Source: Anaeromyces robustus
Taxonomy: Eukaryota; Neocallimastigomycota; Neocallimastigomycetes; Neocallimastigales; Neocallimastigaceae
Direction: 5' to 3'
Assembly: GCA_002104895.1 (NCBI GenBank)
Contig: MCFG01000272.1
Coordinates: forward strand, 30,006 to 94,005
DNA length: 64,000 bases
Both the position numbers and the translations under genes were made by a program. Below, in pieces: positions 23,801-35,383 of the stretch. A model generated the notes under the pieces. That model was not told where the DNA came from and searched no databases. It worked only from the letters and a program-made list of their open reading frames with translations. The stretch's first letter is position 1, and each line of letters starts with the position of its first letter.

Positions 23801-24190
23801 GTTTTTAACTGTACCACATCAAACTTTTCAATTTTAATTAAATTTTTTATAAAAAAAAAAAGAAAATTTAATATAAAATAAAATTCAAAAAAAATAATCA
23901 TTTTCCATATTTTATTTTTTTTTTTTCCTTTTATAATTTAGGAGTATTTTGTGTAAATAGAAAATCACTTTTACTTTATTTTTATTTTTTTTTTTTTTAT
24001 AAAAAAAGTAAAAAAAAAAAATTTTTACAAATAAAAAAAAAAATAAAAAAAAAATTAAATGAAAAGTTAAATAATCAAATATTTAACTTTTTATTTACCA
24101 CTAATATTTAATTGATTAAAAATAATATAAAATAATATAAAATAAAATATAAAAATTAAAAATAAAATATTTTTAATTAAAAATATATAA
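23341..24190. other. Upstream region of the Cys-rich gene
   Basis: AT-rich, containing the (AAAT)n tract at 23708-23801 and A/T homopolymer runs up to the ATG at 24191. No coding signal; the minus-strand open frame 23695-23901 is the AAAT tract translated (LFIY repeats). Confidence 0.45.
23708..23801. repeat. (AAAT)n microsatellite
   Basis: About 23 uninterrupted AAAT units, the longest perfect tract in the window. Confidence 0.95.
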
Positions 24191-24916
24191 ATGAATTTTT
24201 TTAATTTTTTACTTCTTTGTTTAATAATTGCTATTACTTCTAATGCTTATTTTGTTAATATAAAAAGAGATTCTACTCTTAATAATGATGATTCTTCTGA
24301 GAAAGAAATAGAGGAAGAATGTTTTAAGGAATTTAATAGTTCTTTAGTTAATACATGTGCACCAAATATAAATCTTATTAATTATAAAAAAGAATGTGCT
24401 AATTTAGAAGTGGATAAATGTAAAGAATTTTATAATAATCCATTGGATTATTTTCCAACTTGTAAAAAATCATCTAAAATGCAAGAATTAATTCCACCAT
24501 TAATGCATTATCTTAAATCAGCACTTGAAATTAAATGTCAAGAAGATGAAAAAGGTGAATTATGTCCATTAGCTATATCTCTAATTATAAATTATCAAAA
24601 TGATGAGGTTATAGAAGATAATTGTAAATCTAAAAAATGTACAGAATCTGTTATTAAAGAACTTAAAAATATTGATAGTTTAAATTTAAAAAAAGAAGAT
24701 TTAATAAATTCTTATAAAAATAATACCAATAGTGAAAAATCTTCAACAAATAGTGAAAAATCTTCAATATCTATAAAAGAATTAATTGAAAAGTTAGAAT
24801 CTGATAAATGTAAATCTAAATATATCAACACTTCAAGTAATGCAAATTATATCAAGATTAATAATTCTTTATTAATTTCTTTAATTATATTATTATTATT
24901 AATAATATTATCCTAA
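24191..24916 (+). CDS. Small Cys-rich secreted protein, probably GPI-anchored
   Basis: 241 residues with no domain I can name. A signal peptide (residues 1 to about 19, FFNFLLLCLIIAITSNA) is followed by a domain with ten Cys (EECFKEF, NTCAPN, KECANL, DKCKEF, PTCKKS, IKCQED, LCPLA, DNCKSKKC, DKCKS). A Ser/Asn-rich linker contains a short duplication (TNSEKSS twice). The C-terminus is a hydrophobic tail (SLLISLIILLLLIILS) directly after a small-residue stretch (TSSNAN), the pattern of a GPI signal. It likely sits on the outer face of the membrane or in the wall. Start is the first Met, with a long A/T leader. Even Cys spacing suggests disulfides. Confidence 0.75.
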   Translation: MNFFNFLLLCLIIAITSNAYFVNIKRDSTLNNDDSSEKEIEEECFKEFNSSLVNTCAPNINLINYKKECANLEVDKCKEFYNNPLDYFPTCKKSSKMQELIPPLMHYLKSALEIKCQEDEKGELCPLAISLIINYQNDEVIEDNCKSKKCTESVIKELKNIDSLNLKKEDLINSYKNNTNSEKSSTNSEKSSISIKELIEKLESDKCKSKYINTSSNANYIKINNSLLISLIILLLLIILS

Positions 24917-25551
24917 TTTAAATAATAATAATAACGATAATGATAATGATAATGATAATAATATGTAACTAAACAAAGAAATAATATAAATAATATAAAT
25001 ATTTAAATATAAATATAATCTAATTATAAAAAAGTATAGATTATTAATATATAAATATATTTAATATTAAATATTTAAATAGACAAATAATTTTAATAGA
25101 ATAATAGAATAAATGAAAATCAAGTCTTAAAAAAAAAAAAAAAAAAAAAAAAAACACAAAAAACAAAAACAAAACAAAACAAGTATATATATATATATAT
25201 ATATATATTACAAAAAGTAATATAAAATAATATAAAATAAAATAATATAATAAAAATAATAAATAAACATAAAATATATAAAGTTAATATAAAAAAATTT
25301 TTTTTTATTATTTTAATTCTTTTTTTTAACTTATAGAATATTAAATAAATGATTAAAGAATAAATTATTTCATAGAAAAAAAGTAAAAAAAACTTTTTAC
25401 TTTTATTATTAAAATAATAACAAAAATTTATTTTTTTTTTTTTTGGCAATTTTTATAATATTCTAGTTGTTATTTAAGTTATTTTTTAGTTTCATTAATT
25501 TTCTTATAGTATGAATGTACAATTATATTTCTTGAAATTGGTTTCATATTG

Positions 25552-25621
<70 letters not shown>

Positions 25622-26364
25622 ATTTGGTTTATAATAAAATAGAAAAAAATTTTTTTTGAAAATTAAAAATTAAATAATAAACTTTCAACTTCACCACCAC
25701 CATCAATTTTTCAATCAAACAGTTTTTTTTTTTTTTTTTTTTGAATTTTCTAAAAATTTAAATATTAAAAAAAAAAATTTTTTTTTGACCATATTGAAAA
25801 AAAATTTTATATATATATATATTTATATATTTCATTAGTTTTTTTTTTTTTTTTTTATTATTATTATTAAATGTTATATTATATGATAAAAAAATAATTA
25901 TTTCGATAATATTTAAAAATTAAATCGTTAAATATATTTTTTGTTCAAAAATAAAAAAAAAGTTGTAAATTATTATAATTATTATAAGTTTTTTTTTTTA
26001 CTATTTTATTTTTTTTATTTATTAAATTTTTTTATTTTATTTTTATTTTTTTAATTTGTATAAATATTTAGTATTCTATAATTTTAAATTTTTTTTATAT
26101 TTTTATTTTTATTATATAAAAAAAAAATAAAAAATTTTATTACTTTTATATATATATATTTTATCTACAAGCTAAATTATATAAATAACATGATTTTTTT
26201 TTCAAATAAAAAATTATATATTAAATAAAACAAACATATAGATTTTTAATCTATTTATGTGTAATATATATTTATTAATCTATATTATTTCTTTTAAAGA
26301 AAAAAAAATATATATATATATATATAGGTGTACTAATTTAATAATAATAAATAATTAATAAAAT
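24917..26364. other. AT-rich intergenic DNA between convergent genes
   Basis: Homopolymers dominate: an A run at 25129-25154, (AT)n at 25183-25208, an AAT run at 25552-25585 and a T run at 25591-25620. No coding signal; the minus-strand open frame 25120-25449 is a translation of these tracts. Confidence 0.45.
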
Positions 26365-27864
26365 CTATTTATTTTTATTAAGTATAACATAGAGATTTAT
26401 AGGAGCATTGAAATTAATAATTGGTTGTTGAATCTCTGGTTGATTTATATCAGATGAATTAATATCTGATTTATTTAAATCAAATGTCATCATAGAATTT
26501 TCTTCCTCTTCAACATTTTTTTCAATATTTTCTTTAATAGTTTCTTCTTCTAATTCATTTATAATGGATTCCCCATTAAAAGTCTCAATTATTTTATCAT
26601 TAATTAATTGTTCAGATTCATTTGAAATTATATAATTATCCAAATCAATATTATTTTCCATTGTTTGTTGAATTTTGTTAATATCATTAACAATTTCATC
26701 AGCAAGTGTTTTTTCATTAATAACATAATTATTGTTATTATTATTATTATTACTATTTTCATTTTCATTTTCACTTTCATTATCATTATCATTCATAAGA
26801 TTAATAATAACTTCCTGACCAATATCATTAAATTTATCAATAAGATCAGTAGCAATATCTTTTGGATCTTTATTAATAATATTTATATCAGTATATTTAG
26901 CTTTTCCACAAAGAAGATTTTCAACAGTATTATTTATGATATCAATAATATTATTAGCAATTTTTTGAGCTTGTTCAGTATCATGATGAGTGGTAATATT
27001 AATTTGTTGAGTAATAGTATTAACAATAATATGAGATAAATCATTAAGTATATTGGTATGAATAGAATTACAAGCAATATAAATACTATTACCAGAAATA
27101 GTATTAATACTTGTTCTAATAATACCATTTAAAATTTCTGAAATATTAACAATAATAGTCGTTGAAATATTTTCACAAATCCCACTAATTTCATTACCTA
27201 ATGATTTACATAAAGTTTTTTTAATAAGATAACCAATACCATTAGTTAAAATAGTAGAAATATCACTAGTACTATCAATATTAAGATGATCGGTAAATTC
27301 TTTAGTTTTAACAAGAGTATTTTGAATAAAATTATGAATATTTTTTCCAGCATTATCTAAAATATTTTTTGTAAAATTTTCAAAATTTTCATCAATTTTT
27401 ATTTTTGAGGTAATTGAAGGTATAATTTTTTCATCTAAAACCGTAGCTATTTTAGAAGTTGCTTCATTAGCTAATTTTTCTAAATTACCAAATTTAATAT
27501 TATCTTTAAAAAATTTGCGTATTACTTTAGTAATTTTTTCCGAATTTTTATTAACAATATCATTAATTGTTTTATTAATAATTTCGTTGGTATTTATAGA
27601 AGGATCTGAATTTAATTCTTCCGAGAAAGCGTTTTGAAGGGAATCTGAAACATTATCTAAAATTTCATAAGACATATCATTAATATCTTGGGATGATAAT
27701 TCTATTTCATTATTATTTGATACTGAAATTAATTTTTCAATATCTAATTCATTATTATCATCATTATTATTAATAATATCATTATTTTCTGGAATTGGAA
27801 TACCATTAATTAATGCAATAGATAAAAAAAAGTAAAAAAAGAAAAATATTTTTAAATATTCCAT
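26365..27864 (-). CDS. Secreted Ile/Asn-rich protein of unknown function, 499 aa
   Basis: A signal peptide (residues 1 to about 21, MEYLKIFFFFYFFLSIALIN) starts the protein. A middle region (about 70-340) is predicted largely helical, with regular I/L/N patterns and four Cys (LCKSLG, GICENI, IACNS, LLCGK) that could form two disulfides. An acidic Asn/Glu tract (NDNDNESENENENSNNNN) follows, then an acidic C-terminal part (EEETIKENIEKNVEEEENS) and no anchor. Long helical low-complexity secreted proteins of this kind are common in AT-rich genomes. I recognise no family. Start at 27864 is the only Met ahead of the signal peptide. Confidence 0.7.
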   Translation of the reverse strand: MEYLKIFFFFYFFLSIALINGIPIPENNDIINNNDDNNELDIEKLISVSNNNEIELSSQDINDMSYEILDNVSDSLQNAFSEELNSDPSINTNEIINKTINDIVNKNSEKITKVIRKFFKDNIKFGNLEKLANEATSKIATVLDEKIIPSITSKIKIDENFENFTKNILDNAGKNIHNFIQNTLVKTKEFTDHLNIDSTSDISTILTNGIGYLIKKTLCKSLGNEISGICENISTTIIVNISEILNGIIRTSINTISGNSIYIACNSIHTNILNDLSHIIVNTITQQINITTHHDTEQAQKIANNIIDIINNTVENLLCGKAKYTDINIINKDPKDIATDLIDKFNDIGQEVIINLMNDNDNESENENENSNNNNNNNNYVINEKTLADEIVNDINKIQQTMENNIDLDNYIISNESEQLINDKIIETFNGESIINELEEETIKENIEKNVEEEENSMMTFDLNKSDINSSDINQPEIQQPIINFNAPINLYVILNKNK

Positions 27865-27935
27865 TTTTTTATTTTATTTTATTTTTTTTTTGTATTTAAT
27901 ACATCAATAAAAATTCTTTCTTTGTTATTTTTTTT

Positions 27936-27969
<34 letters not shown>

Positions 27970-28870
27970 AAGAAAAAGGATTTAGAACAATAAAAGCAAT
28001 ATATAAATAATTTTTAAGAATTAAAATTTTATTGGAAAAAACATGCTTTTTTTTTTAAGATTTGGAAATAGAAAACGATAATATATATTATAATTTAATA
28101 GTTTTATTATAATCATCATCATTATTATAATTATTTTTAAATACTTAAATATTAATACCTTTCAGCTATATCTATACAATTTATATAAAACTATTTTTAT
28201 AATAATTAATATATATTGTGTAACCTTTTTTCAATTATTTTTTTTTTGAAAAGTTATAATAACAATAATATATTCTTATTCTAAGTTTATAAAAAATATA
28301 AAAATTATAAAATAAATAAAATTTATTATATAATAATATAATTAATTATTTCTTTTAACAATAAAAAAAAACAAATTTTTTTTTTTTTTAATTAATTTGG
28401 TATTTTGGATATTAAAATTTGATTTTTTTTGTTACACATAAAAAAATTTTTGATGATTTTAATGGTTATTAATGATTATTAATGATAATTAATTATTCTA
28501 ATTATTTTAATTTTATTTTATTTTAACAATTTAAAATCATTTTTTATAATTTTTAAAAATATCTATTTTTAAATCATAAAAAAAAAATAATTAAAAAATA
28601 AATAAATAAAATAAAATAATTTAAACTTAAAAATAATATTAAGAATTCTTTTTATTTTTATTTATGTTAAATAAATCGATTTTTATTTTTTTTTTCTACT
28701 TTTTTTTATATTTGTTATTTAAAAAATAATGAGTTATAAAATTTTCTGATTTTTTTTTCTTTTTTTTTTCCTTTTTTTTTTTTTTTCTTTGTAACTATAT
28801 GTAACAAATAATTTTTAATTTATTAATAATTTAGCAATTAACAAAATAATAATTACTAATCATAAATCAA

Positions 28871-28903
<33 letters not shown>

Positions 28904-29278
28904 CATTATTAATAATTATTAATTAACAAATGAATAATTATTAATAAATAAAAAAATATATATATATTTTTTTGTTAATCACATGACAAATAAGTTAAAA
29001 AAAATTTTAAGTAAAAACTTTAATTTATAATAATAATTATGAAATAATGAATGAATTACTAATAAAAAAATATTATAAATTAAAATTAATCAAGCCACTT
29101 TTTTTAGTATAAATTATTATATAATTTCCTATTCTTTAAATTCAAGGTGTGGCATTTTTTTTTTATTAATTAATAAATCAATTAATAAATAAAGTTTTAT
29201 TAATAAAAAAAAATATATATATTTTTAATACCAAAATATTTTTATTAACAATTATAAAGGATATTCAAATAACGACAT
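27865..29278. other. AT-rich intergenic DNA
   Basis: Homopolymer runs (A 27941-27965, T 28876-28902). Just upstream of 29279 there is an inverted pair AAGCCAC (29093-29099) and GTGTGGC (29147-29153). No LTR recognised. Confidence 0.4.
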
Positions 29279-30105
29279 ATGTCTTCTACTATTAAAGAGG
29301 AAAATGAGAAAATAAATAAAATCAAAAAATTAAACAAAGTTGACGAAGTTGACAAAGTTGTCATGCGTAATATGTGGATGAAAAAACTATATAGTATTAG
29401 GGCAAAAACATTTAAAGAAACTTTAGAAGTGATTTATGAAATTTTAGAAATATTTAATCAATTAAAAAAATTAAATATAGAACTTCCTTTACTTGAAAAA
29501 TTATCAATAATGTATGATTCACTACCTAAAGAATTACAATCAAAAGTTAACTTCAGTAGTGCAATGTCCGTTGAAGAATTTACTAAAGAAATTAAAGGTA
29601 AATACACTATTATCGCATACAGAAAAGATCGGAATGAAATTTTATTTTTAAAAAAAAATAATAATTCTTATAATAATTATACCTTAATTAATAACAATAA
29701 GAATAATTCCTTAAATTATAACAACATTAATAAAATGGACATTGACAATATCAATAATAATATTTCTTATAATAATCATCATAATAATTTTCAAAAATTA
29801 TGTATTATATGTGGTAATAAAGGTCATTGTGGTAAAGATTGTTATTTTAATCCTTGTGGAACAAACAAACGAAATTTCAGAGTCAACGTCGAAAATATAG
29901 CTAACAATAATAATAACAATAATAACAACAACAACAATAATAATAATAATAACAGAAACGATTTTAATAACAAAAGAAAGAATAAAAGGAATAATAAACA
30001 ATATACTAAAAATAATTTTAAATCTGAAAGGAAATATACTTCATATTATGAGTGAATTAACTACAAGGTATTGATGATATATATAATGGATTTTAGTCCA
30101 ACATC
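29279..30105 (+). pseudogene. Ty1/copia gag relic (open for 258 aa) running into a broken protease
   Basis: The open frame 29279-30055 encodes the C-terminal half of a copia-type gag. A helical segment (LYSIRAKTFKETLEVIYEIL ... LEKLSIMYDSLPKEL) matches the gag (UBN2-like) domain. It is followed by Asn-rich sequence and a CCHC zinc knuckle, CIICGNKGHCGKDC. The N-terminal part of a normal gag is absent and replaced by a Lys/Glu-rich start, so the element is 5' truncated. Beyond the TGA, 30089-30105 reads WIL followed by a damaged counterpart of the copia protease DSGAS motif, and no pol remains. The intact 258-residue frame could be chance survival or co-option. Neither LTR was found. Confidence 0.7.
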
Positions 30106-30349
30106 CAATAAGTAGATGAAAAATAATTATGAAAAATAAAGCAATAATTCCATATTTTAATCCAAATAGAACTTTTTTCTTTTTTTAAAAAAAAAATTAA
30201 AAAATTAAAAATTAAAAAATAGAAATATTAAATAATGAACACGTGATTTATGAACTATTATAAAGATTTTAATGCAGAAAAATATTTTTCTCCAAGATAA
30301 AAATACAAATGTTGTCAACCAAAAAAAAAAACATTTGTTGATATTTTAT

Positions 30350-30560
30350 GTAAGATAAATATTGAAACTGGCCAATCATTTTTTCTCCAGTGACTCTTCT
30401 GTAGCTTCTGTAACATTTATAGTTGGTTTTTTTTTAACAACTTTTCTTTTTTTAGTTCAGAAAACAGAAGAAGAAGAATTAACCTACTTTTCATAATCTA
30501 AAGAAGTTCGACTACCATCACAAACAAGATTATCCTTTGGACCTACGATATACGATATAA
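30350..30560 (-). pseudogene. Decayed coding fragment
   Basis: Minus strand reads YIVGPKDNLVCDGSRTSLDY then EK-stop (or a GTAGGT donor), VNSSSSVF-stop, TKKRKVVKKKPTINVTEATE then ESLEKK-stop, all in compatible frames over about 200 nt. The basic run followed by an acidic Thr/Glu segment looks like the inside of a nuclear or structural protein. Product unknown. Confidence 0.35.
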
Positions 30561-31233
30561 AGATACCCAATAAATACATATATATATATTTTTTATTAAT
30601 GACAATTATTAATACTAGAAAAAAAAACTTTATTAAAAAGCAATTAAAAATTACAATGAAGTATAGGAGTTAAGTCAATAAAAAACCTTTATAAAAAGAA
30701 TAAAAAATTGATTAATTAAGTTATTGTTATTATTTATTTATTACCTTAATTAAATTAAGGTAATATAAAGTCATTTTTAATAAAATTTTAATCAAAATTT
30801 TAATATTTAAAATAATAATAATAATAATAACAGAATTTTTTTATTTTATTATTTATAGTAATTTTAATATTAATAATTTTTTTTTATTAATATATTAATA
30901 TGGATTATTTATAAATATTTTTATTTTTTAATTTTTTTTATTTTTTTTTTAAAAGTATATTAATAATAAATTTTATATTTATTAATATATTTCTCCCTTT
31001 GTATAAAAAAAATTTTTTTTTATTTTTTTTATTTAAAATGTATTATTTTATTTAATAAAAAGGATTGACCATAAAATTTTAAAAATAAAAATAATAGTAT
31101 TATTTTTATTAAAAAAAAGTTATTCCATTACCAAATAATGAAAAAAAAAAAAAAAAGAATAATAAGTTGTCATATATATTATACATTATAATATATATAT
31201 TACTTTTTTTTTTTATTGAAAAGCTTTTAGTAT

Positions 31234-31268
<35 letters not shown>

Positions 31269-31481
31269 TTATTTATTTTATTGAAATATTATTCTATAAA
31301 AAATATTGAATTGTGAATACTTTCATACTTAATTAAAAAAAATAAATAAAAATGATATTTTATTTTATTTATTTTTTATATCAATAAATATTTTTCAATA
31401 TATTAAATATTATTAATATTTTTTATATTATATATGAACCCCAAAATTTTTTTTTAATTTTTTCTTCAAATTAATGTCATA

Positions 31482-31516
<35 letters not shown>

Positions 31517-31921
31517 CTTTTATATTATCATAATTCATTTCCAAAAAAAATTCAAAATAGAATCTTTATTATTCATTTTCAAGTATATATATTTTGATTA
31601 TTAAAATCACCCTGAGAAAAAAATCTTTATAATCATTATATTTATTTTTTTATTAATTTTAATGGCTCTTTGGAAAAATAAAATTTGATAGCAATTTATA
31701 TATTTATTTATCTAAATCTTTTATGTTTTATAAAAAGAAAAATATTTTTTTTTCTCTTTATCAAAAAAGTATATATATATACATATATATTTTTTATCAA
31801 TAATACCATACATTTCAATTAATAATTAATTATTAATAATGTGATAGATTATGTTATGTTATGATATGATATAAATATTTATTTTATCTCAATATGAATT
31901 TTTTTTTTATTTTTTTGTTAA
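30561..31921. other. AT-rich intergenic DNA
   Basis: A/T low complexity with a TTTA tract at 31230-31270 and TTTTC repeats near 31487-31520. Holds the 3' flank of the minus-strand phosphoesterase. No coding signal. Confidence 0.4.
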
Positions 31922-32719
31922 TTATTTGTCATAATAATAATCGAAAATAATTGGTGTTTTCCCGTGAACTTTTGAAGCATTAATAAAAAGAATTTCTTCT
32001 TCATTATATTCAAATATTTTATATCCAGGTTCATCATGATTATGTCCAAAAATATGAATTTTTGGTTTAACTCTGAGAATTAAATCTTCTAAAAGGGTAA
32101 GACTTCCTATATTTTTATTTTTATAAGTTTTATCCAATATATTGTAGGGTGGAGAATGAGTTATTAATATATCTATATTATTATTATTTTTATCAAAAAC
32201 TTGATTACAAATTTTATTCATTTTGGATTTTTTTATTTCAAAAGCATCAGCCATATAAAAAATATTTCTTTTCAAAGTATATGGAAATCCATAAATATTA
32301 AGATTCAAATCAGAAAAATTCCCAAAATTATTTTCTAAATATAATATATTATTCTTTTTCATTTCTTCTTTTAATGCCTCTTTTTTACTCTTTCTTAGAA
32401 AATAAAAATAAATATCATGATTTCCACAAACTAAAAATTTATATTTTGCATTTTGTTTTTTAAACCAATCTAAAAATAAATGAACACTTTTTTTATTGGA
32501 TGAATGCCAATTTGTAAAATCACCAGCATATATAAGAATATCTATATCTATATCATCTGGTATACATATATTATCATGTTTTTCATGAGTATCAGAAATA
32601 CAACATATTTTTACTTTTGAATTACCTTTACCAAACTTTTTTAAATCTTTACCTGATTCTTTCAATTTTAATTTTTTGAAATTTTCTTCTTTACTTGTTA
32701 TAATTTCTGAAGTTTTCAT
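31922..32719 (-). CDS. Calcineurin-like metallophosphoesterase, MPPED1/MPPED2 type
   Basis: 265 residues. The five metal-binding blocks of the family are all present in order: DTH in CCISDTHEKHD (D43, H45), GD in IYAGDFTNWHS (D67), GNHD (about 99-102), THSPP (about 190-195) and GHNHDEPG (about 227-234). Proteins of this group hydrolyse phosphodiester or phosphomonoester bonds using a two-metal centre; the natural substrate of the fungal members is not settled. There is no signal peptide, so it is probably cytosolic. Length fits a single-domain member plus a Lys-rich N-terminal extension of about 35 residues. The start at 32719 is the only Met before the first motif. Single exon, isolated. Confidence 0.9.
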   Translation of the reverse strand: MKTSEIITSKEENFKKLKLKESGKDLKKFGKGNSKVKICCISDTHEKHDNICIPDDIDIDILIYAGDFTNWHSSNKKSVHLFLDWFKKQNAKYKFLVCGNHDIYFYFLRKSKKEALKEEMKKNNILYLENNFGNFSDLNLNIYGFPYTLKRNIFYMADAFEIKKSKMNKICNQVFDKNNNNIDILITHSPPYNILDKTYKNKNIGSLTLLEDLILRVKPKIHIFGHNHDEPGYKIFEYNEEEILFINASKVHGKTPIIFDYYYDK

Positions 32720-34072
32720 ACTTTTTTTTCCCTCTTTATTAAATATTAAATTTTTGAACTATATATATATATTAAATATAGTTAACAAAAGAAAATAAAG
32801 AAAAAAAATTTTTTTATAATTTTTTTTTATTTTTTAATATTTTATATATAAATATTTTTTTTTTTTTTGATTAAAGTATTTATAGTATCAATTGAAAGAT
32901 TAGTGATTGATCTATCCCTAAATTAATATTGTTTATGATACAATTAAGACAAGACAGTAGGTCAAATAAATAAATATAATAATAATATTAACTTTCCTAC
33001 CTAATGAATTCCATATTAGTATATTATACAATATACAGTGTTATTAGTTTTTTTTTTTTTTTTAACTTATTTTTTTCTATGATAAAAGAAAACATACTAA
33101 AAAAAATAAAATAGAATAAAATAAAATAAAATTTAATCAAAGATAATAAAATGAATTTTTATTTTTTAATAAAATTATATTAATAAATTTAAGTTATGGT
33201 TTATAAATATATGTCTTAAATATTTTTTTAATTTTTATATTCTTGCTTTTTTTTATTTCTATTTAATATATAATTATTAATAAAAATGTCATTTTTTATT
33301 TTTCAATATTATTATTTAATAATTATCAAAAAAAAATATTAATATAAATATCAATTATAATTTTTACAAATAAAAATAATAATATAAATAAAATTATTAT
33401 TTTTATTTATATTTGTTAAGTGAAAAAAAACAGCAACTTTATTTATAAATATTTATTTCGTTTCATTTATAATTATAAAATTTGATATCAAATGTATTTA
33501 ATCGTCCAAATTTAGGAAAACAATCTTTCAAAAAAAAATTGTAATAATAAAAAAAGATAAAAATAAATAATAATAGTTTAGAATCACCATTAATATATAT
33601 ATTTTCCTCATTTAAAAATCTATTACAATCATATAATTATATATATATAATGATTCTCCTACCAAAGAATAAAATCATAATACCAATATGGTTATGAATA
33701 ATATGAAATTGATTGAATACCAAAATCTAATCATTTAGTTTCCTTATTAATAATAAAAACTTAATAATTTAGTATAAATATTATCACTTGTATCAATAGA
33801 AGTAATAGTATTGCTTTGTTGTTTTCGTTTTTTAAGATTTTTTTATTAAATATAGCTTATTTTATAATAATAATAATAATTAATATAATAATAATAATGA
33901 TAATAATAATTATTAATTAATAATTAATAAAAGTAATTAATATTAATAATAAATAAAAGAAGATAAATCAACAAAGATTTAACGTAGATTATACGAAAAA
34001 TAATTTTATATGTAATTTTTTTTTAGAATTATTTTTTATTTTAAAATCATACAGGAAATAGTTTAATATATG
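32720..34072. other. AT-rich DNA with a decayed coding fragment (about 33440-33840, minus)
   Basis: Minus strand near 33835-33765 reads KRKQQSNTITSIDTSDNIYT then KLL. Near 33730-33640 it reads FGIQSISYYS-stop-PYWYYDFILW-stop, and near 33520-33455 KDCFPKFGRLNTFDIKFYNY followed by K-stop. A further protein-like stretch (LLSCLNCIINNINLGIDQSL) lies near 32960-32885. Frames disagree, so this is at most a dead gene of unknown kind. Confidence 0.35.
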
Positions 34073-34265
34073 TAATTTTTTTAAATTTTTTTTTTTTTTT
34101 CATTTTTTTTTTAAAATTTAAGGAATATAAAACTACCAACCAACTCTAAAAATACAAAAATACAAAATTTCCACAAAATTGTCAAAAATTAGTTTTGTTT
34201 TTAATTATTACATGCATAATTAAACTTTTTTTTTTTTATTTTTTTATTTTTTTATTTTTGTAATT

Positions 34266-34320
<55 letters not shown>

Positions 34321-34332
34321 TTTTTTTATTTA

Positions 34333-34363
<31 letters not shown>

Positions 34364-34394
34364 TTATTATTTATTTATTTATTTATGTATATAT

Positions 34395-34425
<31 letters not shown>

Positions 34426-34433
34426 TGTATTTA
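34073..34433. repeat. Left copy of a long direct repeat flanking the copia element
   Basis: From TAATTTTTTTAAATTT through GGAATATAAAACTACCAACC, TTGTCAAAAATTAG, TTACATGCATAATTAAAC and the following (ATTT)n tract, this is the same as 41500-41750. It differs essentially only in homopolymer and ATTT-unit counts. It abuts the 3' LTR end at 34434, and the right copy abuts the 5' LTR end. Confidence 0.85.
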
Positions 34434-35364
34434 TTTTAAAAAAATATTTTTTTTAAAATGAGATGATCTCGATTCTTGTTATATTTTATTTATATTTTTA
34501 TTAATAAATTTTTCTCTAACAATTAATATTATTACATTACATGTTGTCAATAATATATTAATAAATATAATAAAATTATTTTTTATTAATAATAATTAAT
34601 AATTAAAATTTATTTCAAGCCTTAAACAATAATATATTAATAAATATAATAAAATTAATTTTTATTAATAATTAAAATTTAATTCAAGCCTCAAAAATAG
34701 TTTAGGAATAATTTAAATATTTTATCAATTTTATTATTAATAATTAGAATATTTTAGAAATTATTTTATTTCTGTAAAAATAATAATTATTAATGTATTA
34801 ATAATATTTTTATGCCTTTAGTAATTAATCATTTTCTATTACTAATAACTCATTTTCTATTAGTAATATTAGTTAGTTTATTTATATAGTTTAAATTTAG
34901 AAAAAAATATAAATATGAAGAAAAATCACTTTTATATTTTTTCTTCATAAAAGAGATTATCGTCTGAATAATCCAAATTGAAGATTTAACCATAATCTTT
35001 ATTAATTAATTTTTTATATCGATAGTTAGAAACAATTATAAATTTAATTACTATTTAACTTTAATAAATAATAATATTCTTAAACTAAATTTTAAATAAA
35101 AAAAAAAAAACAAAATTTATTACAAGCCACATTTAATAACTTTCAGCCTATTTCGTTTGTTTAACCTTTTGATACATGTATATATATATTATATCTTGTT
35201 ATATTAGTATAATATATTGTATATGTAAAATTTAATGTACGTCATACATGCGCCACATATTATTTACATACCAATATTACAAATCATATAATTTAAATAA
35301 TATAAATATATTATAAGTTATTACTATGATAAAATATTTATAATATTAAACTTTATTTCTAACA
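34434..35364 (-). repeat. 3' LTR of copia C, interrupted
   Basis: The two halves (34434-34543 and 35174-35364) match the 296-bp 5' LTR at 41204-41499. In the minus direction the LTR begins TGTTAGAAATAAAG and ends TTTAAAA, not the usual CA. Confidence 0.9.
34544..35173. mobile_element. 630-bp insertion in the 3' LTR of copia C
   Basis: Comparison with the uninterrupted 5' LTR shows 630 extra bases flanked on both sides by ACATG (34539-34543 and 35174-35178), a 5-bp target duplication. The insert starts TTGTCAATAATATATTAATA and ends CCTTTTGAT. Read with two flanking bases it could be TGTTGTCAA...TTGATACA, an LTR-like pair. It has an internal repeat (ATATATTAATAAATATAATA twice, about 75 bp apart) and no ORF. 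Best guess is a solo LTR or other small non-autonomous element of an unrecognised family. Confidence 0.7.
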
Positions 35365-35376
35365 TTCCCCCTAAAG
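35365..35376 (-). promoter_or_regulatory. Polypurine tract of copia C
   Basis: Minus strand CTTTAGGGGGAA lies directly before the TG of the 3' LTR, where plus-strand DNA synthesis is primed. The G-run stands out in an A/T background. Confidence 0.85.
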
Positions 35377-35383
35377 TTTAAGA

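Noticed and set aside
23695-23901. Open frame with LFIY repeats
   Set aside because: Translation of an (AAAT)n microsatellite.
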